A DNA stretch of 64,000 nt. It comes from Flavobacterium piscisymbiosum. Its GTDB lineage: Bacteria > Bacteroidota > Bacteroidia > Flavobacteriales > Flavobacteriaceae. Under the pieces are notes generated by a model. That model ran no database searches, had not been told where the DNA came from, and worked only from the letters and a program-made list of their open reading frames with translations. The stretch spans positions 4,960,001 through 5,024,000 of the forward strand of contig NZ_JAJJMM010000001.1 of the NCBI RefSeq assembly GCF_020905295.1, read 5' to 3'. Below are positions 54,705 through 63,800 of this stretch, piece after piece. The position numbers and the translations under genes are program-made. The first letter of the stretch is position 1, and every line of letters begins with the position of its first letter.

Positions 54705-54764
54705 CAAAATTACTGTTAGTGCCTTATTTTTGCACTATACACATCCCATTGTAGGGTACTAACA
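54705..54764. promoter_or_regulatory. Divergent promoters and dyads between MFS and HxlR genes
   Basis: TATTTTTG (54725-54732) is a perfect TAnnTTTG element toward the HxlR gene; TAATTTTG on the minus strand (54712-54705) faces the MFS side. TAGTGC (54717-54722) with GCACTA (54732-54737), and TGTTAGT (54714-54720) with ACTAACA (54758-54764), are perfect dyads overlapping both. Clear -33 TTG boxes are not seen. Likely HxlR operator region. Confidence 0.5.
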
Positions 54765-54776
54765 AAAAAGTAAGTA

Positions 54777-55175
54777 ATGGCGAAAAGAAAGGAAAGTTCA
54801 ACAAATACAGAAAATAGAAATTATATCACAACCTGCAATCTGACTTATGCCGTTTGCCTTGTGGGCGGCCGATGGAAACTGTTGATACTGTGCAAACTTG
54901 AAAAAGGAAAACTTAGATTTGGTGAATTAAGAAATCAAATATGCAATATTACAGAACGCATGCTTACTTTGCAATTGCGTGAATTAGAACGAGACGGAAT
55001 GGTAAAACGTACCGTTTATGCCGAAGTTCCGCCAAGGGTAGAATATGAACTTACTGAAATTAGCCTAAAATTAGTTCCTATCTGGGGCTTAATAAGCAAT
55101 TGGGGAGCAGAACATAAAGAGACTATGGCGCAAAAAAATGCTATCGAAGCAGAAAACTTAGTAGAACAAGAATAA
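54777..55175 (+). CDS. HxlR-family winged-helix regulator
   Basis: Regulator of 132 residues. HxlR marks: 'CNLTYAVCLVGGRWKLLILC' (20-39), 'LRFGELRNQICNITERMLTL' and 'RDGMVKRTVYAEVPPRVEYE'. Cys20 near the N-terminus matches the position where several HxlR proteins sense oxidants or electrophiles; Cys27 and Cys39 are further candidates. Probably represses or activates the divergent MFS gene. A terminator follows. Confidence 0.9.
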   Translation: MAKRKESSTNTENRNYITTCNLTYAVCLVGGRWKLLILCKLEKGKLRFGELRNQICNITERMLTLQLRELERDGMVKRTVYAEVPPRVEYELTEISLKLVPIWGLISNWGAEHKETMAQKNAIEAENLVEQE

Positions 55176-55205
55176 AACTATTTTTGAAATTTTTACAACA
55201 AAAAA

Positions 55206-55228
55206 CCACTCCTTTTGGGAGTGGCTTT
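55206..55228. terminator. Hairpin between convergent hxlR-like and fructokinase genes
   Basis: CCACTCC (55206-55212) pairs with GGAGTGG (55218-55224), loop TTTTG, A-rich before and CTTTT after. It can end both the + strand HxlR gene and the - strand PUL 3 operon. Confidence 0.75.
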
Positions 55229-55268
55229 TACTTTAATGTTCTTCAAAAAACAATTAAAAGACTAAATA

Positions 55269-56171
55269 TTATGAAACTTTAGTCATTAAATTTTCAATTT
55301 TAGAATGCGAAATTTCTGGATTTGCTCCCGGAGATGCGGCCACCAAAGCGCCAATGGCACAAGCAAAATCTATAGCTGCCTGAGGTTCTTTTCCGGTAAG
55401 CAGCGAAGTAGTTAATGCTCCCAAAAACGAATCGCCTGCTCCCACTGTATCTGACACCTCAACAGGGTATCCGCTATTATCATAAAGTTTACCTTCCCAC
55501 ATTAGCAATGCGCCGTGTTTACCTTTTGTTACGCACATTGCCGTAACATTGGTTTTTTCTGCGATAAAATGCATATTCTCTTCTAAACCAGTAAAAGGCG
55601 AATGCATGGCTTTGGCAATTTCTAATAATTCTTCGTCATTAAACTTTATAAAATTAGCCGAATGCATTAATTGCTCCAAAATCTCATACGAATAATGTGG
55701 CTTTCTTAAATTCACATCAAAAACCTTATATACTTTTGTCTGTAACAATTCTTCCAGAGATTTTCTTGAAACTTCGTCTCTGCAAACCAAACTGCCATAA
55801 ATTAGCACATCAGCATCGGCAACAACTTTTTTTGCAAAATCGTTGAGTACAATTTTATCCCAGGCCGATGGATAAGCAATTTCATAAGTTGCAGAACCAC
55901 GCTCGTTTAAGGTTACATTCACCAATCCGGTTGGGAAATTTTCTGACTGCATGATCGCATTCGTTTCAAGTCCGAGACTTTTGACCTGATTGATAATTGC
56001 TTCTCCGTCAGCATCTTTTCCTACGCAGCTAATCATGGCTACATCGCAACCTAATGTTTTCATGCGTAAAGCAACATTAAGAGGCGCTCCGCCAATCTTT
56101 TTTTCGTTATCAAAAACATCCCAAAGTACTTCTCCGTAGGCTACAGCTTTAAGGCTTTTTCCGTTATTCAT
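55269..56171 (-). CDS. PfkB-family carbohydrate kinase, probable fructokinase (PUL 3)
   Basis: Cytoplasmic sugar kinase of 300 residues. N-terminal 'YGEVLWDVFDNEKKIGGAPL' and 'NVALRMKTLGCDVAMISCVG' are PfkB signature 1; DTVGAGDSFLGALTTSLL is signature 2, with catalytic Asp247 in GAGD. Placed last in an operon with SusC, SusD and a GH32 fructan hydrolase, it most likely phosphorylates the fructose released. Its start is 23 bp after the GH32 stop. A hairpin at 55206-55228 can end the operon. Confidence 0.88.
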   Translation of the reverse strand: MNNGKSLKAVAYGEVLWDVFDNEKKIGGAPLNVALRMKTLGCDVAMISCVGKDADGEAIINQVKSLGLETNAIMQSENFPTGLVNVTLNERGSATYEIAYPSAWDKIVLNDFAKKVVADADVLIYGSLVCRDEVSRKSLEELLQTKVYKVFDVNLRKPHYSYEILEQLMHSANFIKFNDEELLEIAKAMHSPFTGLEENMHFIAEKTNVTAMCVTKGKHGALLMWEGKLYDNSGYPVEVSDTVGAGDSFLGALTTSLLTGKEPQAAIDFACAIGALVAASPGANPEISHSKIENLMTKVS

Positions 56172-56194
56172 TCTAAAACTATTTTATATTAATG

Positions 56195-57748
56195 TTATTC
56201 CGGTTGCGTAATCTGAAGGTTAGAAATCGTACTATTTTGTCCTTCAGCAATTAATCCCCATTTATTTTTGTCTCTTCCGTAAATTCTATTCGTTAAAGCC
56301 ACTTTTCCGTTGATGTAAAATACTACTACACTTCCTTCTGCAATTATTTCAACATCGTATTTAGTATTTGCTTGAAGCTTAAACGGTATTGCGGTTGCTT
56401 CCTGCGATGCTGAATTATATCCTATTATTTTACCTTTAGCAATATCCAGTACAATTTTATAATAACTTCCGGTTTCATTGGTATGAAAAACAAATCCTGA
56501 AGTTCCATTATTACCTGATAAAGTAAGCTCTGCTTTTAGTTTTGCTTTTTTACCTATAGTTTTAAACGTTACTAAAGCTTTATTTGTTGCCCCTGACAAG
56601 GTATAAGTTCCTGATGTTGCTGTTACATCTCCTAAAGTTGTCTCTACTTCGGGCGTTACTTTTTTAGAAAATAAATCTTTTACCTTTTGCGGTGACTGGG
56701 TTGTTAAGGTTCCATCTGCATTTTGTGTTAGCTCATGAATCACCATATTTCCGGCCCAATCTTTATTTCCTAAATCATTTTCAGGTGTTTTTCTGGCATT
56801 CCATCCAAAAACATATCTTTTGTTTCCATCAGAAGCTGTTTTTCCGGCATAAAAATATTCTCCGTCGATCCTGTCAATTTCCGGCGTTGTCCACGGGCCA
56901 TTGATCGAACTTGACATTTTGTAATGTGTTCCTTTATTAGCACTCCAGTTTTCAGAAAAAATCAAATACCAGTAACTTCCCATTTTGAAGATATCAGCAC
57001 ATTCCATCATCAAATAATTTTCCTGAGGAGTTGTAGTGTAAATTGGCGTTTGAACATCCCACTTTCCAGAAACCGGATCAGCACTTGTAAAATGTAGCAA
57101 AACTGCTTTTCGGCCTGGTTCTGTTTGCGTGCTTACCAACATCGAATACTTTTTAAGCTCATCGTTGTAAAACACATGCGGATCTCTAAAATCATAATTG
57201 TAATATCCGGCTGGTGCTGTGATCTTAAATGAAGGCACTTTTGTCCAGTTTTTTAAATCAGAACTTGTGGCGCACAAAACACTTTCTCTGGCGTTTGACT
57301 GCACAAAAGCTGGCGTTTCATTGTGGCCTGTATAATAAAAGTAATAAATATTACCGACTTTTACAACTGATCCTGTGCCAATGGCAAAATCAGGATCAGT
57401 AGTTTTGCCATATGGAATCATTTGCCCTTCGTATGTAAAATGGGCTAAATCTGTACTCAAGTATTCATGAATATCATGAAATCCTTTTCCGGCAGGTTTA
57501 TTCTGAGCGTCGTGCAGAAAGTAAATATGAAATTTTCCGTTATCGAAAAATGGCATGATATCTCCTGTATAACCCGCACTGTAGTAAGGATCACTGGCAC
57601 CCATCCACTGCGAAGGCGGGACAGGAAAGATACTTGCTATTTCGGTATTACCTCCTGAAATCGAGCCTCCGGTATAATTATCGTCCTGACTACATGAGGC
57701 AAGCGAAAAGAAGATGGAAACTATGGTTATAATGTTTCTGTATTTCAT
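56195..57748 (-). CDS. GH32 family fructan hydrolase-like lipoprotein (PUL 3)
   Basis: Lipoprotein of 517 residues; signal ends LASC, Cys19, followed by SQDDN, suggesting surface display. A five-bladed propeller (about 40-330) and a C-terminal beta sandwich (about 345-517). GH32 triad: RDP at 188-190 (Asp189 transition-state stabiliser) and EC at 249-250 (Glu249 acid/base) are clear. The usual nucleophile motif WMNDPNG is absent; its place is taken by YTGDIMPFF with Asp63, a variant that may still supply the nucleophile. Likely cuts levan or another fructan at the surface. Neighbours support fructan use. Linkage preference cannot be read. Confidence 0.82.
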   Translation of the reverse strand: MKYRNIITIVSIFFSLASCSQDDNYTGGSISGGNTEIASIFPVPPSQWMGASDPYYSAGYTGDIMPFFDNGKFHIYFLHDAQNKPAGKGFHDIHEYLSTDLAHFTYEGQMIPYGKTTDPDFAIGTGSVVKVGNIYYFYYTGHNETPAFVQSNARESVLCATSSDLKNWTKVPSFKITAPAGYYNYDFRDPHVFYNDELKKYSMLVSTQTEPGRKAVLLHFTSADPVSGKWDVQTPIYTTTPQENYLMMECADIFKMGSYWYLIFSENWSANKGTHYKMSSSINGPWTTPEIDRIDGEYFYAGKTASDGNKRYVFGWNARKTPENDLGNKDWAGNMVIHELTQNADGTLTTQSPQKVKDLFSKKVTPEVETTLGDVTATSGTYTLSGATNKALVTFKTIGKKAKLKAELTLSGNNGTSGFVFHTNETGSYYKIVLDIAKGKIIGYNSASQEATAIPFKLQANTKYDVEIIAEGSVVVFYINGKVALTNRIYGRDKNKWGLIAEGQNSTISNLQITQPE

Positions 57749-57768
57749 TTTTTTGAATTGAAAATAAA

Positions 57769-59166
57769 TTATTTCTCAGCCAGATAATTGATGCTGTTTT
57801 GTGTCAGAAGCTTAATATTTGTAATAAACTCATTAGACTGACTTGGTACTCCGGAACTATTAGCTTCATTATACCAATCGTAAGCTCCCATCGAGATCAC
57901 AATTACATTTTTATTTGTTGCTGTATTTGGGAACTCTGCAATGGTCACTCGTCCGTCAAGATTATTGTCCCAGGCTTCACTGGCCAAATTGGTTCCTCCG
58001 GTTTGGTTTCTCCAGCCTTCACCGTTTGTGTAACCTCCCCATTCCGGTAAAAACCACCATGCGGTATGATTTAACCTGAAAGTTCCGCCTTGCAGCAAAT
58101 TAGCTTTTCCGGCTTCAAAAGTGGTTAATCCCTGAAATATTGGATGGTTCTCATGCCCCACGAAAGACATTCCCCATGAATTACCATCTACATTTCCGTT
58201 TGGAGGAAAATCTCCAAAAACATTATTAGGCCCTTTTCCGGATGGAACAATTCCTAAAGCATCTACATATTGAGATGCAAAAGAGGTTAAAAGTAAATTC
58301 CCTCCGCTAGTTCTGAAATTTTTGAGCGCTGTTGTTACCGCAGGATTATAAGCCACTGAAGGTAAATTTGCAGCCGAATCAAAATGCCACCAAATCACGT
58401 TAACATCACTTAAATCAGCTCCGTTTAAAACACTTTCGAATGAAATATATCTGGCTCCCGGGAAATTATCAAACAACCAGTTTGATGCTGTAACTTCATC
58501 CATATTCGTGATTCCTGATCTTGTTGCTGCCGTTCCTAAAAAGGCTACTACCAAACCTGCTACCGGAACTCCTACATTGGCAGTATAATTAACACTTTTA
58601 CCATTTGAGGTTACTACAAAAGTTACCGAGTTGTTAAAATCAATCGTAGTGCCTGAAACCGGCGATATCAAAACCCCTTCTGTTAATACGATTAAAGGCT
58701 GAAGTGCTGTCAGGTTTGTACCTTCGGGCAATGTCATCGTAATGGTTTTGCTTACATCGTTTATTGTTGCTGCAACTCCATTAATAGTAAAACTCTTAAT
58801 TGGACTTGAAACTACCGTTGTCACCGTATAATCTTTGTATAAATTACCGTTTACCACTCTGAACTTTACCGGATTTGCAAAGTTTATTGGTGCAGTTAGA
58901 TCCAGATTTGATGTTGCTCCTTCTGCCAAAACAATTTCAGGTTTTACAGCTGTAATATCAGATCCGTAAGGCATTGTTATATTGATTGCTCCTGTTTTCT
59001 GGTCGATTGTTCCTGCAACTCCGTTTATTTTAAAAGAAGTAACATTCGATGGCGAATTGACATCAAAACCTCCGTTTTCGAAACTATTTTCGCAGGCTGT
59101 AAATACAAAAACGATAGCCAATACTGTAGCCACTTTGACCCAGTATGTATTGATAAGTTTTCTCAT
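57769..59166 (-). CDS. DUF5018/DUF4960 surface lipoprotein, probable levan-binding protein (PUL 3)
   Basis: Lipoprotein of 465 residues, Cys25 after FVFTA. Two homologous Ig-like repeats (about 40-120 and 120-200), each starting with 'SFKINGVAGTID' or 'SFTINGVAATIN' and containing 'LTALQPLIVLTEGV'-like text, match DUF5018. The C-terminal 265 residues ('GLVVAFLGTAATRSGITNMD', 'LLLTSFASQYVDALGIVPSG', 'VIVISMGAYDWYNE') match DUF4960, a fold like the glutamine-amidotransferase-type Trehalose-utilization group. The position after SusD is that of the surface glycan-binding protein of levan loci. Confidence 0.8.
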   Translation of the reverse strand: MRKLINTYWVKVATVLAIVFVFTACENSFENGGFDVNSPSNVTSFKINGVAGTIDQKTGAINITMPYGSDITAVKPEIVLAEGATSNLDLTAPINFANPVKFRVVNGNLYKDYTVTTVVSSPIKSFTINGVAATINDVSKTITMTLPEGTNLTALQPLIVLTEGVLISPVSGTTIDFNNSVTFVVTSNGKSVNYTANVGVPVAGLVVAFLGTAATRSGITNMDEVTASNWLFDNFPGARYISFESVLNGADLSDVNVIWWHFDSAANLPSVAYNPAVTTALKNFRTSGGNLLLTSFASQYVDALGIVPSGKGPNNVFGDFPPNGNVDGNSWGMSFVGHENHPIFQGLTTFEAGKANLLQGGTFRLNHTAWWFLPEWGGYTNGEGWRNQTGGTNLASEAWDNNLDGRVTIAEFPNTATNKNVIVISMGAYDWYNEANSSGVPSQSNEFITNIKLLTQNSINYLAEK

Positions 59167-59185
59167 ATTGATTTCTTAAAATAGA

Positions 59186-60877
59186 TTAATAACCTAAATT
59201 TTGTTTGTACAATCCCTGACTAAAATTAATTTGCTTTAACGGAATTGGGCAATACTCCTCTTTATGAGCATCAAAAAAGGCATCCTGATAATAGGTACGT
59301 TTTGTTTTTTCTTCGCTGTAAAATGCATTCATTACTTCATCTGTAACGCCCCAACGAACCAAATCAAAGAAACGATTTCCTTCCATCGCCAGTTCTAAAC
59401 GACGTTCCCAACGCAAGGCTTTACGAGCAAAATCCTGTGTCCAGTTGCAATTGCTTCCGTCTACATAAGTATTGATTTTAAAGTTTTTTGCATACGGAAG
59501 TCTTCCTGTACTTTGCGCCGCACGCTCTCTGATTTGATTGATTAATGGCAAAGCTTCTGATTGTCTTCCTAATTCAATCAGGGCTTCGGCACGCATCAAT
59601 ATCACATCGGCGTAACGAATCTGGATTCTGTTTTTTGAGTTTCCGTAAAACGGATCGATATTGACCACGCAACTACAGTTTGGCGCTACGTTTTCTTTTA
59701 ATGAAGCAAAATAACCGTATGTTCCCGGAGATCTCACCCAAGCTTCTACGTACAAAAATTCAGGATCGTATTTATATGGTAAACCCGGCATCGCAACAGT
59801 ATGGTACAATCTTGGATCAACCGTATTGGCATCTCTGTTTTTATAATCAAAATCCTGATCGTTATAAGTATCAAATTCCGGCAAACCATTAGTTCCTGTT
59901 TTAAAGGCATTTACTAAGTTCTGACTTGGTTTATGAAAATCGCAGCATCCTAAACCCTGAGGCGTAGAAAGGACATCTGAAAAATTTAATCTTCCGTATA
60001 AAGTTCCGTCATTATCAGAAAACTGAATAGAAAAAATAGATTCTGTACCGTTTTCAAAAGTTCCCGGCAAGAAGTTGTTGGCAAAATCAGGCTCTAAACT
60101 TGCTTTCCCAATTACTTTATCTGTCGCTGCAATTACTTCCTGCAAATGCTGTTGATTGATTCCTGTAACTTTATACGTTTCATCTTGTGTATACGCCTGA
60201 TACAAACGTGTTTTGGCTAAATAAGCATAAGCTGCTTTTTGTGTAGCACGTCCCACTTGTGGCTGAGTTTCCGGCAGAGCATCGGCTGCAGCCTGAAAAT
60301 CTTCGGCAATTTTGTTCCAAAGTTCTTCGTTTGAAAGCACTTTGTTTGAGATGGTTTTATAATTTTCAACAGGAATATCTTCTGTGATGTAAGGAACACT
60401 TCTGAACATAATTTTCAACATAAAGTAAAAATGTCCTCTTAAGAAACGCATTTCAGCAATACGCGTTTTTTTCAAAGGATAATCAGCTTCTGAAATTTGT
60501 TCTAATGCTTTCAAGGCTTTATTGGCTCTTGAAACCCCAACATAACTGATGTACCAGAAATTGTCTAATTCTGCAAAATCAGTTCGGATATTATTGGATA
60601 CTTCAAAGAAGTGAAAATCCTGAATGTCGTTTGTTCCGCTTCCGCCTTTGTAAGCATCATCAGAACGCACATTTCCAAAAGGCCATAAACTGTATGGTGA
60701 ATCATAATGGTCGTTACCTAATTGTGCATAAGCTGCATTCATAAATCCTTCTACCGATTGCGGTGTCACAATATCTTCTTCTGAGAGTACACCACGAGGA
60801 TCATTTTCCAGAAAATCTGAGCAGGAACCCAACATTCCAAGTACCAAAAAGCAGGTTATATATAGTAATTTTTTCAT
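59186..60877 (-). CDS. susD: SusD/RagB-family outer-membrane lipoprotein (PUL 3)
   Basis: Lid protein of the SusC pore, 563 residues with the start at 60877 (MKKLLYITCFLVLGMLGSC, Cys19). The frame is open to 60961, inside the SusC gene, but that start would bury the lipoprotein signal. SusD marks: 'DFLENDPRGVLSEEDIVTPQ', 'EMRFLRGHFYFMLKIMFRSV', 'RYADVILMRAEALIELGRQ' and 'WERRLELAMEGNRFFDLVRW', ending in 'GLYKQNLGY'. It follows SusC by 22 bp. Confidence 0.95.
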   Translation of the reverse strand: MKKLLYITCFLVLGMLGSCSDFLENDPRGVLSEEDIVTPQSVEGFMNAAYAQLGNDHYDSPYSLWPFGNVRSDDAYKGGSGTNDIQDFHFFEVSNNIRTDFAELDNFWYISYVGVSRANKALKALEQISEADYPLKKTRIAEMRFLRGHFYFMLKIMFRSVPYITEDIPVENYKTISNKVLSNEELWNKIAEDFQAAADALPETQPQVGRATQKAAYAYLAKTRLYQAYTQDETYKVTGINQQHLQEVIAATDKVIGKASLEPDFANNFLPGTFENGTESIFSIQFSDNDGTLYGRLNFSDVLSTPQGLGCCDFHKPSQNLVNAFKTGTNGLPEFDTYNDQDFDYKNRDANTVDPRLYHTVAMPGLPYKYDPEFLYVEAWVRSPGTYGYFASLKENVAPNCSCVVNIDPFYGNSKNRIQIRYADVILMRAEALIELGRQSEALPLINQIRERAAQSTGRLPYAKNFKINTYVDGSNCNWTQDFARKALRWERRLELAMEGNRFFDLVRWGVTDEVMNAFYSEEKTKRTYYQDAFFDAHKEEYCPIPLKQINFSQGLYKQNLGY

Positions 60878-60899
60878 TTTTTTTGATTTTAAGCTTTTA

Positions 60900-63800
60900 T
60901 TATAAAGTAAAATTAAGACCAGCCGTAAAAGTCGTTGGCTGCGGATATCCAAATCCTGCATTTTCAGGATCTACACCAGTAAAACTTTTGGCATCAATGA
61001 TCAGTAAATTTTGACCGCTGATGTACAATCTAAAGCTATCGAAATTCATTTTTTTCAATAAATCTTTTGGCAAACTGTATCCTACCTGTAAAACACGCAG
61101 TTTAAGATAGTTTCCGTTTTCTACATAATAAGTCGAAAATCTTGATTCTGCATTTCTGTCTACAGTCGTCAATGCCGGAATAGTAGAATTTGGATTGTCT
61201 AAAGACCACGCATTTAGCAAACGGGTTCCTTTATTAGAACCTACATCATCTACACTCCAGAAATCCGTTTGGTATTTGGTATTATTAATGACATCAACAT
61301 CACTTGCTCCTTCCCAGAAAGTGGTGAAATCCCAGTTTTTATACCCTAATCCTAAATTAAATCCATAAGTCAAACCCGGATTTGGATTTCCTATCCATGT
61401 ACGGTCTTTATCTGTAATTACTCCATCTCCGTTTAAATCTTTGTAACGAATTCTACCAAGGCCTTTCCCTTCCTGAGTGGCCGAGTTGTCTACTTCGTCC
61501 TGACTTTTAAACAATCCGTCAGTAACATAACCATACATTGAATTAATTGGACGACCTAAGATATTATCGTTCAATCCGTCTCCACCATAGTTATTTCGTA
61601 CTTCGTCCGGCAATTTTGTAATCTTGTTTTTGTTCGCCGAAACATTTGCCGAGATATCATATTTTAGTCCAAATGAGGTTTCGTCATGATAGCCTAAAGT
61701 AACTTCCCAACCTTCGTTTTGCATCGAAGCACCGTTTACCCAACGATTTCCACCTTCGCCAATTACACCTAAATACGGCGGTAAAACCAAAATATCATCT
61801 GTTTTTTTGATGTAATAATCTACAGATCCGCTTAATTTTTGTTTGAATAATCCAAAGTCTAAACCGATGTTAGTTTGTGTAGTCGTTTCCCATTTCAAAT
61901 CATCATTTCCGGATTGAGTTGCAATAAAACCTGACGGAAGTAAACCGTTTCCGTTTCCTGCAATATCATAAGCCGTACCATAAGAAGTTGCCCAGGTTGG
62001 GCTTCCGCCTGCATAACTGGCCAAATACAAACTGTAAACAGCAGTATTGCTAATTTCCTGATTTCCGGTTTGTCCCCATCCTGCTCTTAATTTTAAATCA
62101 GAGAAAACAGGTGCATTATTTTTAATGAAATCTTCATTACTGATTCTCCATCCTGCTGAAATTGCCGGGAAGGTTCCGTACTGATTATTTTTACCAAAAC
62201 GAGACGATCCGTCACGACGAATAGTACCAGAAAGTAAATAACGATTATCAAATTCATAATCTACTTTTCCGAAGAAAGATAACAATGAATACGTTGTCGA
62301 AGTTCCGCTTGTAAACGATTCTCCGGTTCCTGCATCAGGATACATATAATCAGGAGTTTCGATCAGGAAATCGTTTTTACGCAAAGTTGTCGTATCATAA
62401 ACATCTTTGTACATCTCTGTTCCTGCCATAAAATTCAGGTTGCTTTTTCCTAGATTCAGGCTATAAATTGCCGTATTGGTCCAGGTCCATTTGTCACTCA
62501 ATGACTGATCAATAGTTACCGATGTCTGATCGTTTTGCAAATAACCTGACTGATAACTTCTTTGCAGCGTACGTTTTTTATACGATCCGTAATCGATACC
62601 AAAACTACTCTTGATATGTAAGTTTTTAATGATTTCCAGATCAGCATACATATTTCCGAAAAGACGTAAATAATCGTATTTATTGTCTTTGTTGTATTCT
62701 AAAAGACGAACCGGATTTTGTCTGTCGTTCATTCCTCCAACTGGTCCGCCCCATCCTTTTCCGTCTACAGTATGTACCGGAATTATAGGTAAGGCGCGAA
62801 GTGCAGGATCTAAAACTCCGGGATCTGTAACTTCGTTAGTTCGGGTCATCGAGAAATTTTCGCCAATAACCAGTTTCCCGTCAAAATATTTATACGAACC
62901 GTTCATTCTGGCAGAAATCCTCTGGAAATCTGTAGTTTTTACAACTCCTTCATTTCCATAATAACCCAAAGAGAAAACATAATTCCCTTTGTCTGATGCG
63001 TTTGAAACCGATAAGTCATACGAATTTGCAATTCCGGTTTGCGAGATCGCATCGTACCAATCGGTATTTGAAGCTTTCAGGGTTTGACTGGCATCTAAAT
63101 ATTCCGGAACTAAAACTTTGTTTAATTGTGGTTTGTTATTGTTTACGGACCAGTCAAACTGATAACGTAAATTATTATTGTTCGGGTTTAAACCGTCGTT
63201 GATATTTGCCTGCCATAAAGCCTGTCCAAACTGATTGGCATTCAGCACTTCCTGCTTTCTGGAATAATCAGACAAAGAAGTATAAGTGCTAAAATTGATT
63301 CTCATTTTACCCTCTTTCCCTTTTTTGGTTGTGATGATAATAACTCCGTTTGAAGCGCGGGAACCATAAATACTGGCCGAAGAAGCATCTTTTAAAACCT
63401 GAATTGTTTCAATATCATTTGGGTTCAATTCGTGCATTCCGGATTTGGTTGGCATTCCGTCGATTACATAAAGAGGATCAGTATTGTTTAAAGTTCCAAC
63501 TCCACGAATCACAACTTTGGTATTTCCTCCACTTGGCGAACCGTCAGAGGTAACTTTTACCCCCGCCACTCTTCCTTGCAGCGCTTTTATTGGGTTTGGT
63601 TCCGGTTGTTTCATGACTTCCTTCATGTTTACAACGGCAACTGCTCCCGTAATATCTGTTTTCTTTTGTTTTGAATATCCTGTTACAACAACTTCATTCA
63701 ACTGATTATTATCTACTTTTAAAGTGATAGTGAATGTTTTTTGTCCTTTTACTTCAATCGATTGCGGACTGTATCCGATAAAAGAAACAACAATCTTTGC

